From positions 446,591-510,590 of the forward strand of contig BPHB01000001.1 in assembly GCA_026003335.1 (NCBI GenBank): 64,000 nt of DNA. The letters are read 5' to 3'. How positions within the stretch are numbered: position 1 is the first letter of the stretch; the number at the start of each line of letters is the position of its first letter. Below are positions 1-8,777 of the stretch, in pieces. The DNA is from Chitinophagales bacterium. GTDB taxonomy: Bacteria > Bacteroidota > Bacteroidia > Chitinophagales > CAIOSU01. Under the pieces are notes generated by a model. The model was not told where the DNA came from, did not search any database, and saw only the letters and a program-made list of their open reading frames with translations. Both the position numbers and the translations under genes were made by a program.

Positions 1-656
1 ACTTTCCCGGCAATCATCACATCGGTGGCTCTGCGTATGGCATCTACCAGCGATTCGCGGCAACCATACTTATTGTCAAATTTTGACTTTGTTACCGAGT
101 CATTCACGTTAATGGCCGGTACCGGCAGGGTACCTTTCCGCACACGCTCATATAGGCGATGTACACCTGTAGTAGTTTCTTCCGTAATTCCCCTCAGATG
201 GGGCACCAGCTCAGGATAGCGGTCAAGCACTACATTGGTCAGGTCTCCTCCGTCATCCAGAATCATATTTAAAGGCCGGGATTCATCGCCAAAGAATAGG
301 GTTTGCTCAATGCACCAGTAAAACTCTTCTTCGGTCATTCCTTTCCAGGCAAACACTGGAATGCCTCGTGCGGCAATGGCTGCTGCCGCATGATCCTGGG
401 TTGAAAAAATGTTGCAAGATGACCAGGTTACCTCTGCGCCTAGCTCTATGAGGGTTTCAATAAGTACGGCAGTTTGAATTGTCATATGCAGGCAGCCGGC
501 TATACGAGCACCTTTCAGGGGTTTCTTGCTACCATATTCTTCACGCAAAGCCATCAGGCCAGGCATTTCGGACTCAGCGAGTTTAATTTCCTTACGGCCC
601 CATTCTGCCAGGCTGATATCTCTTACTTTGTAACGTGCAGTGGTGTTGCTTATCAT
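1..656 (-). CDS. ahcY: Adenosylhomocysteinase, N-terminal 218 residues (runs off window)
   Basis: S-adenosylhomocysteine hydrolase splits SAH to adenosine and homocysteine in the cytoplasmic methyl cycle. I translated this by hand from the ATG at 656; the reading frame stays open to the window edge, so the NAD-binding domain and C-terminus are missing. Family signatures of the substrate domain are clear: [15 protein letters not shown] near residue 53, [14 protein letters not shown] near 78, DDGGDLT near 130, [11 protein letters not shown], and [13 protein letters not shown] with its substrate Lys and Asp. It is divergent from the FG-GAP gene at 718, with only about 60 bp between them and no room for a SAH or SAM riboswitch. 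A TATTTTTG promoter element lies 17 nt upstream. The assignment is secure; only completeness is limited. Confidence 0.95.
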   Translation of the reverse strand, partial: MISNTTARYKVRDISLAEWGRKEIKLAESEMPGLMALREEYGSKKPLKGARIAGCLHMTIQTAVLIETLIELGAEVTWSSCNIFSTQDHAAAAIAARGIPVFAWKGMTEEEFYWCIEQTLFFGDESRPLNMILDDGGDLTNVVLDRYPELVPHLRGITEETTTGVHRLYERVRKGTLPVPAINVNDSVTKSKFDNKYGCRESLVDAIRRATDVMIAGK

Positions 657-672
657 CTCGGTTGTTTTTCAG

Positions 673-680
673 CAAAAATA
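673..680 (-). promoter_or_regulatory. Bacteroidota -7 element upstream of sahH
   Basis: Read on the minus strand this is TATTTTTG, a full match to the TAnnTTTG -7 consensus of the Bacteroidota primary sigma factor, about 17 nt before the sahH ATG. I see no convincing TTG at the usual -33 spacing, so the call rests on the -7 element alone. Confidence 0.35.
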
Positions 681-774
681 AGAAACCCCCTCTGAGTTTT
701 CAGGATTACGTTGGAAAGTGTTTTATAAAAAACTATTTAGTACATATTTTCTAACTTACCGGAGTAGCAGTATT

Positions 775-3411
775 ATGAGATGCTTTGTCTCCTGTATTTT
801 CTTCTTTCTAAGTACCCTTTGCATGCGGGGACAAACCTTTACGGAGGTGGGTCACCAAGCCGGCATTTCTGCTTATTCTTATAATGTGATTGGTGGAGGT
901 GCCGCGATGTTTGACTATAATAATGACGGATGGCTGGACATCTACATTACCGGTGGTAATGACCGTGACTATCTCTATCGCAATAACGGAGATGGTACAT
1001 TTACCGAAGTAGGCATTGCTGCAGGCCTGGCAGTAACAGGAAGCTACAGTACTGCAGGTGTCACTACCGGAGACATTGACAATGATGGCTTTAGAGATGT
1101 ATTTGTTACCACGTGGGGAGGTGTCCCAACCATTCCGGGTCAGATGCGTGCTAATCTGCTTTTCCGGAATAATGGAAACGGTACGTTTGCCAATATCTCC
1201 AATCAGGCCGGCATTACCCATGCTGCATGGAGTGTAACAGCCACCATGGGCGATTACAATCTGGATGGCTTTCTGGATATCTATGTAGCCAACTATGTGG
1301 ATAGCGTGAGAATGATTCAGGATTCATCTGGTACGGTGATTGGTTTTGCGCACACAGGATACAACAATTTTCTGTATATCAACAATGGGAACAATACTTT
1401 TACCGAGTCCGCAGCCAGACTGCGGGTTAATCATCATGGTACAGCCCTGTCAGCTATCTTTACAGACTTTGATAATGATCATGATCTGGATTTGTATGTG
1501 GCCAATGACTTTGGCCAATGGGTAGAGCCTAATGTGCTGTACCGGAATGAATTTCCTGCAGATTCCTTTACCGATGTGAGCGCACCTGCCGGAGCCAACG
1601 TGGCCATTTATGCTATGGGCATTGCTGCAGGAGACTACAATGAAGATGGTTATCTAGATTATTACATAACCAATATCGGTCGCAATGTCTTGCTGCGCAA
1701 TCGGGGCAATGGCACCTTTGATGACATGACGGATTCTGCAGGAGTTGCAGATACCTTTGTGGACAGCGCTTACACTTCAGGCTGGGGTACAGGATTCTTT
1801 GATTTCAACAACGATACCTACTTGGACATTTACGTGTGTAACGGACTTATACCTGCCGCTCCTTTTATTTATAATGCCCCCAAAAACCCTGACAAGCTGT
1901 TTAAAAACAATGGCGATGGCACGTTCACGGATGTATCTCTGCAGGCTGGAGTAAGTGATTCTTTAGTAGGAAGAGGTCTGACTATCGGGGATTATGACAA
2001 CGATGGTGATCTGGATGCCTTGGTAGTAATTACTTCTACCGATATTCCTACATCGGTGCGATCGCATTTGTATCGTAATGAATCTAGCAGCGGAACTAAC
2101 TGGCTGAAGGTTTCCCTTCAAGGCACCCTCTCCAATCGGGATGGCTATGGCTCGCGTATTGAGCTTTATTTTTCAAACAGGAGGCTGATACGGGAAATTG
2201 ACGGGGGCTCCAGCCATGCCTCGCAGCACAGCTCCATTGCCCATTTCGGGCTGGGTAATCATACACGCATAGACAGTATACTCGTGATATGGCCGGGAGG
2301 CAGACGGCAAACTATAGATACTCCGGCAGTCAATCAGCATCTGCACATTGTGGAAAATGGATCCGCCTATACTGTGAGCTATCTATCCCCTGAAATATGC
2401 CAGGGCGATAGCTTCTTTATTGGACATGGCTACAAGACCATTGCCGGAATATACTTTGACACAGTAGACCATCCTGGCCTGAAGGACACAATCTATATCA
2501 CGCGGTTGCGTGTTTCGCCAAAGTCCGAAAAGCACCTTTCTTTTACTTTATGTCACGGTGACAGCATACTTGTGGGAGGAAGTTATCGTCACACTAGTGG
2601 TACTTATTACGATAGCTTAACCGGGCATAATGGGTGCGATAGTGTGTTGATTACCCACTTGGTGGTGCATCCGATTATACAGACTACACGACATGTCACC
2701 CTTTGCCCGAACGATAGTATCTGGGCCGGAGGTGCATGGCAAAAAGACCCGGGGATATATGCCGACACGTTTAGTTCTTTCACTGGCTGCGATAGTGTTT
2801 TACTTACACAGATATTTGTTGAAACTGCCTCGTTTATTAGCCAGCATGTACATATCTGCGAAGGCGATAGCTTCTTCGCGGGAGGTAATTTTCAGTTTGC
2901 GGATGGAATATTTTATGATACTATCACAAATCTTTCAGGTTGTGACAGTATCACAGAAACTCAACTTACATTTTTACCCTCTTATTTACTCACAAGAGAT
3001 ACCACACTTGCCCCAGGAGATAGCATTTTTGCAGGCGGAACATGGCAACATATGCCAGGGATTTACTATGACACCCTTCACGCCTCCAATGGGTGTGACA
3101 GCCTGATTGTAACCTCAGTATCTGTTATTTCCACTGTTGGCCAAACTGCGCAAAAGCCTGGTTGGTCTGTTTTCCCTAACCCGTCATCCGGATACTTTGA
3201 AATGCGCTTCCCTATGCGGAAAACAGAAATGGTGCATCTCACAGTATGGAGTCCTGACGGAATCGTTTATCTATCAGAGATTATAGGGCCGTTTGCCCCT
3301 GGCTGGCAATCCATACAGGTAAATACATCCGGGTTACCATCCGGAGTGATTTTTATAAGAGCTATGACCTCCGAAACGCTTCGCCAAATCCAATTGATTT
3401 TAACCAAGTAG
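775..3411 (+). CDS. CRTAC1-like FG-GAP/ASPIC-UnbV protein with repeat region and T9SS sorting domain
   Basis: Large secreted protein of unknown substrate. The open frame begins at 718 (897 residues), but the ATG at 775 gives a normal signal peptide (MRCFVSCIFFFLSTL, then cleavage near RGQ) and is preferred. Residue numbers below count from 718. Residues about 45-450 hold FG-GAP/VCBS propeller repeats with Ca-binding DxNxDG loops (DYNNDGWLDIY, DIDNDGFRDVF, DYDNDGDLDAL). Residues 458-545 are an ASPIC/UnbV domain (NRDGYGSRIELYF, HFGLG, VIWPGG). Residues 555-803 hold five repeats of about 50 residues with a GDS-x(4)-GG...GxYxDT...GCDS pattern. Residues 817-897 are a type A T9SS sorting domain beginning VFPNPSSGYFEM. 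The family is usually extracellular or surface-bound. It stands alone, divergent from sahH. Confidence 0.88.
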   Translation: MRCFVSCIFFFLSTLCMRGQTFTEVGHQAGISAYSYNVIGGGAAMFDYNNDGWLDIYITGGNDRDYLYRNNGDGTFTEVGIAAGLAVTGSYSTAGVTTGDIDNDGFRDVFVTTWGGVPTIPGQMRANLLFRNNGNGTFANISNQAGITHAAWSVTATMGDYNLDGFLDIYVANYVDSVRMIQDSSGTVIGFAHTGYNNFLYINNGNNTFTESAARLRVNHHGTALSAIFTDFDNDHDLDLYVANDFGQWVEPNVLYRNEFPADSFTDVSAPAGANVAIYAMGIAAGDYNEDGYLDYYITNIGRNVLLRNRGNGTFDDMTDSAGVADTFVDSAYTSGWGTGFFDFNNDTYLDIYVCNGLIPAAPFIYNAPKNPDKLFKNNGDGTFTDVSLQAGVSDSLVGRGLTIGDYDNDGDLDALVVITSTDIPTSVRSHLYRNESSSGTNWLKVSLQGTLSNRDGYGSRIELYFSNRRLIREIDGGSSHASQHSSIAHFGLGNHTRIDSILVIWPGGRRQTIDTPAVNQHLHIVENGSAYTVSYLSPEICQGDSFFIGHGYKTIAGIYFDTVDHPGLKDTIYITRLRVSPKSEKHLSFTLCHGDSILVGGSYRHTSGTYYDSLTGHNGCDSVLITHLVVHPIIQTTRHVTLCPNDSIWAGGAWQKDPGIYADTFSSFTGCDSVLLTQIFVETASFISQHVHICEGDSFFAGGNFQFADGIFYDTITNLSGCDSITETQLTFLPSYLLTRDTTLAPGDSIFAGGTWQHMPGIYYDTLHASNGCDSLIVTSVSVISTVGQTAQKPGWSVFPNPSSGYFEMRFPMRKTEMVHLTVWSPDGIVYLSEIIGPFAPGWQSIQVNTSGLPSGVIFIRAMTSETLRQIQLILTK

Positions 3412-3582
3412 GAAAAATCAGGTTTATTAATCCTTATAGCTCGGTGCAGCAAACCAAGCCTTATTCAACCGAATTCCATTCGTTTTAAATAAAAATGAAG
3501 CCCTATTTCCCCAGTCCTTTCACCGGGAGTCAAGAAAAGCTTTTTCTAAATGCTTGGTTTAAAACTCTTTGATTCCAAGAAA

Positions 3583-3885
3583 TCAGAGCTGTTTGCACAT
3601 TCTCAAAAAGCGTTTTATCTCCGCATCATTTACACTATACCATATCTTTTTGCCATCCCGCTTTGTTTTGACAAAACCTGCTTCTCTGAGGATAGCAAGA
3701 TGTTGTGATGCTACAGATTGCTCTATACGAAGTTTAACGTATATGTCAGTTACGCATATTTTGTTGCCATTTGCTTTTATAACAGTTAAAATTTTTTGTC
3801 GTAACGGATGGAGTAAAGCCCGCACTCTGCCTTTCACGTTTTTCACTATTTCGTTCTGTTTTGCATTAAGGTAACTCATTTGCAT
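3583..3885 (-). CDS. ArsR-family winged-helix transcriptional regulator
   Basis: A 100-residue DNA-binding protein with the ArsR (HTH_5) layout. The first helix carries VRALLHPLRQKILTVIK, the recognition region reads IEQSVASQHLAILREAGFV, and a basic wing follows with KTKRDGKKIWYSVND. I see no Cys-x-Cys or other metal-sensing cysteine pair, so it may be a non-metal member like the BigR/SoxR-type or redox-insensitive subgroups; that is inference. Starts at codon 1 or at Met3 (3879) are both possible. No cognate efflux or metal gene lies next to it. The only neighbours are the FG-GAP gene, convergent, and the 750 bp gap upstream, where its own promoter and perhaps its operator should be. Confident for family, not for ligand. 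Confidence 0.85.
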   Translation of the reverse strand: MQMSYLNAKQNEIVKNVKGRVRALLHPLRQKILTVIKANGNKICVTDIYVKLRIEQSVASQHLAILREAGFVKTKRDGKKIWYSVNDAEIKRFLRMCKQL

Positions 3886-4632
3886 TAAATATTTCTTTTG
3901 TTAAATAATGATGTAAAATTAATTGATTTATGATTACTAAACTTTTATTTTGATAACTTTCAAATATAAATAGACGCACATTTCAGGTTTTTTAACAAAG
4001 ATTTACCCAAATTGTTTCCATTCACTTCAATTTTTACTGAGTTGCAAACGCAATAGTTCATACCATAAGTAAGAATTATCACGTTCGTAAGCATACATCC
4101 AAAAAAGCAACCCAAAAATCAATCTGGAATGTACGTATCGTTTTTAGGATTAGGATGTAGGGTCATTTAATTGAGCTTAACCGCGCAACCGGTTTAGTTT
4201 TATTCATGTTGTCAGACCACACAACAATGGCCGGTGCTTTTCTTATAATAGTCCAATTAGGCTTAAAGAGCCCCTGCGGGCTGTCCCCGAATAATAGCCA
4301 TAGCCACACCTTGCATGTGAGGCCGAGATTTTCAAATCCTAAAGGCTTCGTAACAGTAAAAGGATAACCCGTGACACTTCTATCCGCTATGTTAAAACAA
4401 AGCTGTCAGAACCCAAGCCCTGACTTCCCCTATCAGATTCTGTTTTGTATGGCAGGGTAACTATTGCTATCTTCCGCAATATCTGGCCATTTTTTATTTG
4501 CAGCAGGCATACAACCAAAAGAACTTCTCTTCAGTCATCTCAAGAGGGGTAAAGCCGATAAAGTACAGGAACTTTGTTTTGATTTTACCCGTAGTAATAA
4601 GTAAAATATGAAAGATAAAGGGTATTGCTTGA
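3886..4632. other. Gene-poor 747 bp interval
   Basis: No gene can be supported here. The first 200 bp are strongly AT-rich and lie upstream of the ArsR gene, so they probably contain its promoter. From 4163 to 4405 the minus strand has an 80-codon stretch without a stop. It has only one internal Met close to its end and no family I recognise, so it is at most a decayed gene remnant. The plus strand is also open in one frame over roughly 4400-4605 without a convincing start. Confidence 0.5.
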
Positions 4633-6081
4633 ATGAGCATGCATAATTTTTATGTTGACATACACTGCCATCCAAACCTGAAGGCCTTTAATAGCGGACA
4701 TCCGGAGCCGGTCCGCAATATGTGGGAGAGAATTGAGCATCCCTATACTGATAATGCATTGACCCGTTTATTCAGGAGAAAGTCCAACGCTATCGCCAAA
4801 TACTCTCAGTCTAACCTTTATACTCTGACCAAGGGAGGCGTGAGGGTGGCCATTATTTCGCTTTACCCTATTGAGAAAGGTTTTTTGCAGTTCAGACGGG
4901 TCCCCCACGCCATCTTTGGAGGTGAAACGGTCAACGATGTGCTAGAACATATCATGGCGGTACGTAAGGACCGCCTTGTTGCGCTTCAGCAGCAGGAGAA
5001 CCACTATTTTCATGAACTGGTGCGGGAATATGAGTATGTGAAAAACGGTCAGGGGAAAAGTCCTGATAACCGCTACGAATACTCCATAGCTGACAACTAT
5101 GCCCACTTACAAGAAATTCTAAGGAAGCCGGATACGATTGCCCTTATTCTTTCCGTGGAGGGAGCCCATGCCTTGGGATGCGGGAACCGCGTTACCGAAA
5201 ATATGACTCCAGACCAGCTGATAGAGGATTTAACCCGGAACATTGCCAGCATGAAAAGGTGGCATCATCCACCCTTTTTTATCAACCTTGCTCATCATTT
5301 CTGGAACCAGCTGTGCGGGCATGCCCCCAGTATTCCATTCCCTTTTAATCAACTGGTAAACCAGAACAAAGGGATGAACGAAGGCATTACACAATATGGT
5401 TGGCACGTTTTGCACGAATTACTGGGCAGGCACAATGGCAAGCGCATTCTAATAGATATCAAACATATGAGTGTAGCGGCCCGATTGCAGTATTACGAAT
5501 ATATCAGAAAGCATAATCGGTTAAATCCCAGGGATAAAATACCAGTCATTGCCAGCCATGTTGGCTTAAATGGCTATGAAACGATGAAGGAGTCCATAGA
5601 AAAAAGAGACTCCAATCGCAAGAGCAGAAACAGCTATCTGCACCGCAGAAGTATTAATCTGTCAGACGAGGAGGTAAGAATCATTCATGCCTCAGGTGGT
5701 TTATTAGGTATAATGATGGATAAGGGGAACCTTGCCGGCATAAAGACCTTGCAATATCTGAGCAGTATCCACGATGAAGAAAAGAAAAAAGAAGAATGGT
5801 GCCGGCTGATCTGGACCAATATCTTTCAGGCCATCAAAGCGGTGAAACAGCGATCAGCCTGGGACATTATAGCAATAGGAACGGACTATGACGGGGGTAT
5901 CTCCCATGTAGATCTTTACCAGAGCGCTGAAAACATGGGTGATCTGGAGAAAGACCTCATTACCTACCTTGACAAAACCAAATTTCACCGTGAACTTTGG
6001 TACGGATACCATCCCGATGAACTGGTTGCCAAAATAATGAGGGAAAATTCCATTGGATTCTTAAAAGCCCATTTTCAATAA
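4633..6081 (+). CDS. Membrane dipeptidase (peptidase M19)-like metallohydrolase
   Basis: Predicted zinc-dependent TIM-barrel hydrolase of the renal dipeptidase family, 482 residues. Metal ligands expected for M19 are visible: DIHCHPN at residues 9-15, a bridging Glu in SVEGAHALG near 174, His in LAHHFWN near 219, SHVGL near 306, and the terminal Asp in GTDYDGG near 415. The sequence is longer than classical M19 enzymes (about 330-400), with extra loops around residues 60-150 and a KKKEEW insertion near 385. There is no signal peptide, so it should be cytoplasmic. The start ATG at 4633 follows a weak purine stretch. A PLP enzyme follows after 3 nt, so the two are surely one transcript. The natural substrate cannot be told from sequence; M19 members cleave dipeptides, including those with D-residues. 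Confidence 0.8.
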   Translation: MSMHNFYVDIHCHPNLKAFNSGHPEPVRNMWERIEHPYTDNALTRLFRRKSNAIAKYSQSNLYTLTKGGVRVAIISLYPIEKGFLQFRRVPHAIFGGETVNDVLEHIMAVRKDRLVALQQQENHYFHELVREYEYVKNGQGKSPDNRYEYSIADNYAHLQEILRKPDTIALILSVEGAHALGCGNRVTENMTPDQLIEDLTRNIASMKRWHHPPFFINLAHHFWNQLCGHAPSIPFPFNQLVNQNKGMNEGITQYGWHVLHELLGRHNGKRILIDIKHMSVAARLQYYEYIRKHNRLNPRDKIPVIASHVGLNGYETMKESIEKRDSNRKSRNSYLHRRSINLSDEEVRIIHASGGLLGIMMDKGNLAGIKTLQYLSSIHDEEKKKEEWCRLIWTNIFQAIKAVKQRSAWDIIAIGTDYDGGISHVDLYQSAENMGDLEKDLITYLDKTKFHRELWYGYHPDELVAKIMRENSIGFLKAHFQ

Positions 6082-6084
6082 AGC

Positions 6085-7533
6085 ATGCCCGGACAAAAGA
6101 AAACATTTCCTGAAAAAGGGAGCACCGAAAATGCCTTGCTGGAAACCATGCAAGCCGCCCAAGCCCAGGATGCGCGCTGGCGTGAGGGGCGCACCTTCAG
6201 CATGGTTTTTTACCCAGGCATGGAAGCCGCTAAGATTCAGCAGGAAGCCTACCGCATGTTTTTCTTTGAAAACGGGCTGAACCCTTCGGCCTTTCCCAGC
6301 CTGCGGAAGTTTGAAACCGAGGTTGTAGCTATGTCGGCTGATTTAATGCACGGAGATGAACATGTTGTCGGGAATATGACCTTTGGCGGCACCGAAAGCA
6401 TCTTGTGCGCGGTTAAAGCTGCCCGTGAGTGGGCTCTTGAGCAAAAAAGGAATAGCTCTTTTCGTCCGGAGATGGTAGTGCCCTTGAGTGCGCACCCGGC
6501 TTTTGACAAGGCTGCACACTATTTTGGAATAACCATTCATCATGCCCCTCTTGGCCCCGACTATAGGGCCAACGTGGAGGAAATGCGCAAGCTTATTAAT
6601 GAGAATACTATCTTAATAGTAGGGTCAGCCCCGGCCTACCCTCATGGGGTCATTGATCCGATAGAAGAGCTGGGTAAGCTTGCTCTTGAGAAAAATGTAC
6701 TGCTGCACGTGGATGCCTGCGTGGGTGGATATATTCTTCCCTTTGTAGAAAGGCTGGGTTATCCGATACCTAAATTTGATTTCCGCGTTCCGGGTGTAAC
6801 CTCGCTCTCCATGGACTTACACAAATACGGATATGTCACCAAGGGCGCCTCTGTCATTCTTTACAAAAACTCAGAATTGCGCAAGAAACAGTATTTCGTC
6901 TATACCGGATGGCCTGGTGGTATTTATGCTTCTGCCACTGTTTCCGGCAGTCGGGGTGGAGGAGCCATTGCCGCATCTTGGGCTATGCTGCACTATATGG
7001 GCATAGAAGGCTACCTGAAAATGGCCAAAGCTGTGATGGAGGCTGTGGAAAAAATTAAAAAACGGGTGAGTGAAATAGAGGGCATCCATCTAGTAGGAAA
7101 TCCGGATGCCAGTGTGCTTGCAATCAGCTCAAATCACATGGATATATTTGGAATCGGTGACGAGCTCACAATGAAAGGCTGGCATATTGACCGCCAGCAA
7201 AACCCCGGTAGCCTCCACCTGACCATCACCTATGGTAACACCCCATATATAGATGAATTTCTGGAAGACCTAGAGCAGGCTGTGCGGGAAATGAGAAAAC
7301 CCAATCTGCACAAGCTATCTGCGAGGATGACCATTGGTCTGGTAAAAGGCGCATCCAAAATTCTTCCTCCCAAAACTATGAGCCGCCTGACCTCAAAATT
7401 TGGCAACAGGAAAAAGAAAGGTATTCCAAAGCGTTCTGCGGCCCTGTATGGCATGATGGGTGTACTGCCTAACAAAGGAGACCTCCGCCAGATTATACTG
7501 AATATGTTGGACGGTCTGAACAAAATGGATTAA
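6085..7533 (+). CDS. PLP-dependent lyase/decarboxylase, sphingosine-1-phosphate lyase-like
   Basis: Fold-type I PLP enzyme of the group II decarboxylase superfamily, 482 residues. The PLP-binding lysine is Lys247 in SMDLHKYGYVTKGASVILY. Upstream are GNMTFGGTESILCAVKAARE (cofactor phosphate loop) and LLHVDACVGGYILPF (the Asp that pairs with the pyridine nitrogen). The block YTGWPGGIYASATVSGSRGG is typical of sphingosine-1-phosphate lyases and their bacterial relatives, as is the N-terminal segment FYPGMEAAKIQQEAYRMFF. Eukaryotic S1P lyase has an N-terminal membrane anchor; none is present here, as in bacterial homologues. It sits 3 nt after the M19-like gene and overlaps the convergent DUF4920 gene by 4 nt. 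An S1P-type carbon-carbon lyase fits best, but a tyrosine or glutamate decarboxylase-like role is not excluded. Confidence 0.8.
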   Translation: MPGQKKTFPEKGSTENALLETMQAAQAQDARWREGRTFSMVFYPGMEAAKIQQEAYRMFFFENGLNPSAFPSLRKFETEVVAMSADLMHGDEHVVGNMTFGGTESILCAVKAAREWALEQKRNSSFRPEMVVPLSAHPAFDKAAHYFGITIHHAPLGPDYRANVEEMRKLINENTILIVGSAPAYPHGVIDPIEELGKLALEKNVLLHVDACVGGYILPFVERLGYPIPKFDFRVPGVTSLSMDLHKYGYVTKGASVILYKNSELRKKQYFVYTGWPGGIYASATVSGSRGGGAIAASWAMLHYMGIEGYLKMAKAVMEAVEKIKKRVSEIEGIHLVGNPDASVLAISSNHMDIFGIGDELTMKGWHIDRQQNPGSLHLTITYGNTPYIDEFLEDLEQAVREMRKPNLHKLSARMTIGLVKGASKILPPKTMSRLTSKFGNRKKKGIPKRSAALYGMMGVLPNKGDLRQIILNMLDGLNKMD

Positions 7534-8027
7534 TCCCCCATCTTCAGAATAACGCCCCTGGCCTCAAAGGCAAGTTCTTGCTTGGGTTCAGTAATAGCCG
7601 CGATCTCCTGTTTGGATTTGCCAGCATCTTCCGCATAATGGCGTAACATCTCCACTGAAGTAGTGCGATAATAGGCTATCCCATCCATGATAACCGTCAT
7701 TCCTTCGCTATCCTTAGGTACAAAAAATCCGTAGTCTTTAAAAGTAACCCGCATTTGCTGCCCGTTACCAAGGTCTACCATCATCCAGCAACCCTTCACC
7801 TTGCAGACAGAAACTATTTTACCTTCTACTTTTATCTCTAAGCGATCTCGTCCATTCATGAGCTCAGGTAGCTGAGCTGCCGGCACAGCTCCTTTGGGAC
7901 TGATTTTCCGGCCCCTGTAAAGAATTTCCTTTTGTTCGGCTGTTGTATTGCCCTCATTTACCGAATGCTGGGCAAAAACTCCGGTTAGCCCCAAATAGGC
8001 AACCAGCGCACTTATCAGGATTTTCAT
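7530..8027 (-). CDS. DUF4920 domain-containing secreted protein
   Basis: A 165-residue protein with a signal peptide (MKILISALVAYLGLTGVFA, then Q). The body matches the DUF4920 pattern: a small beta-domain with KVEGKIVSVCKVKGCWMMVD, MRVTFKDYGFFVPKD, and a C-terminal half containing YYRTTSVEMLRHYAEDAGKS. Proteins of this family are exported in Bacteroidota and have no established biochemical role. The two cysteines in VCKVKGCWM resemble a redox or metal site, but this is only suggestive. It is convergent with the PLP enzyme (4 nt overlap of the tails) and divergent from the membrane protein at 8135. Confidence 0.8.
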   Translation of the reverse strand: MKILISALVAYLGLTGVFAQHSVNEGNTTAEQKEILYRGRKISPKGAVPAAQLPELMNGRDRLEIKVEGKIVSVCKVKGCWMMVDLGNGQQMRVTFKDYGFFVPKDSEGMTVIMDGIAYYRTTSVEMLRHYAEDAGKSKQEIAAITEPKQELAFEARGVILKMGD

Positions 8028-8134
8028 TCTTGAAGAATTTTGGCAGATTTTAAAAATGCAAAAGCAAGTTAGTGCGTAACGAGCACTTTTAGAAAGGGAT
8101 AAAATTAGTATTATTGTGCCTCAACTCTTTGTGC

Positions 8135-8716
8135 ATGAATGTAAAAATTGCTGCAAATATCATTCTATCCATAGTTATTGCGGGTATGGGCTTTTGGCTC
8201 TATAAGATCATCCGCGAACCAATAGTTTTTGAAAAAGAAAAAAAGGTACGTTACGAAAAAACTATCCAACGGCTGAAAGATATCCGGACTGCACAGATAG
8301 CCTATAAAGACCTGAAAGGCCGTTTTGCCAAAAATTTTGACGAGCTTATTTTCTCGCTTAAGAATGATTCCGTGCCGGTTGTAAAAGCGATAGGCGATGT
8401 GCCGGACAGCTTAACGGAGGCTCAGGCGCTTGCACTAGGTATAATCATTCGCGATACTATCTATGAGCCTATGCTCCAACGGACATTTCCCCAGGGGGTT
8501 GAGCTGGATTCCCTGCCCTATATACCGTTTACCAATATTCGGTTCACTATTAATGCCGGAGAAATCAGGCGGAATAACGTAATGGTGCCGGTATTTGAGG
8601 TAAGCGCTCCGGATACCATTATTCTGCGGGGCCTGAATGAAAAATTCATTGACCCCAAACATGAACTGAAAGTTGGTTCAATGACCGAGCCTACTTACAC
8701 TGGAAACTGGGAATAA
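8135..8716 (+). CDS. Single-pass membrane protein of unknown function, pilin-like layout
   Basis: About 193 residues from the ATG at 8135; a TTG seven codons earlier (8114) is a poorer start. One N-terminal membrane helix (IAANIILSIVIAGMGFWLY) is followed by a charged helix with KVRYEKTIQRLKDIRTAQIA and then YKDLKGRFAKNFDELIFSL. That order, a hydrophobic helix, an amphipathic helix, then 'A-x-x-A-Y-x-x-x-x-G-x-F', resembles the N-terminal part of type II secretion pseudopilin-like proteins that are common and unnamed in Bacteroidota. The C-terminal half is soluble and periplasmic if the N-terminus is cytoplasmic. It precedes the DUF3822-rsmD pair closely and may be cotranscribed. I do not recognise a named family. 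Confidence 0.75.
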   Translation: MNVKIAANIILSIVIAGMGFWLYKIIREPIVFEKEKKVRYEKTIQRLKDIRTAQIAYKDLKGRFAKNFDELIFSLKNDSVPVVKAIGDVPDSLTEAQALALGIIIRDTIYEPMLQRTFPQGVELDSLPYIPFTNIRFTINAGEIRRNNVMVPVFEVSAPDTIILRGLNEKFIDPKHELKVGSMTEPTYTGNWE

Positions 8717-8777
8717 CATATTACCTGCTACCGAATTTCACGATGACCAGTTTCGCTCCCTTAAACCCGGGGAGTGT

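Noticed and set aside
657-717. Riboswitch between sahH and the FG-GAP gene
   Set aside because: Only about 60 bp are available and no SAH or SAM riboswitch-like stem pattern is visible.
808-1221. 137-residue open frame on the minus strand inside the FG-GAP gene
   Set aside because: It is the antisense of a clear repeat-containing gene and has no start signal or family; the same holds for other overlapping frames such as 46332-47210 (plus) and 56055-56585 (minus).
4633-7533. Both neighbouring proteins have exactly 482 residues, suggesting duplication
   Set aside because: Their folds and motifs are unrelated (metal-dependent TIM barrel versus PLP fold type I), so the equal length is chance.
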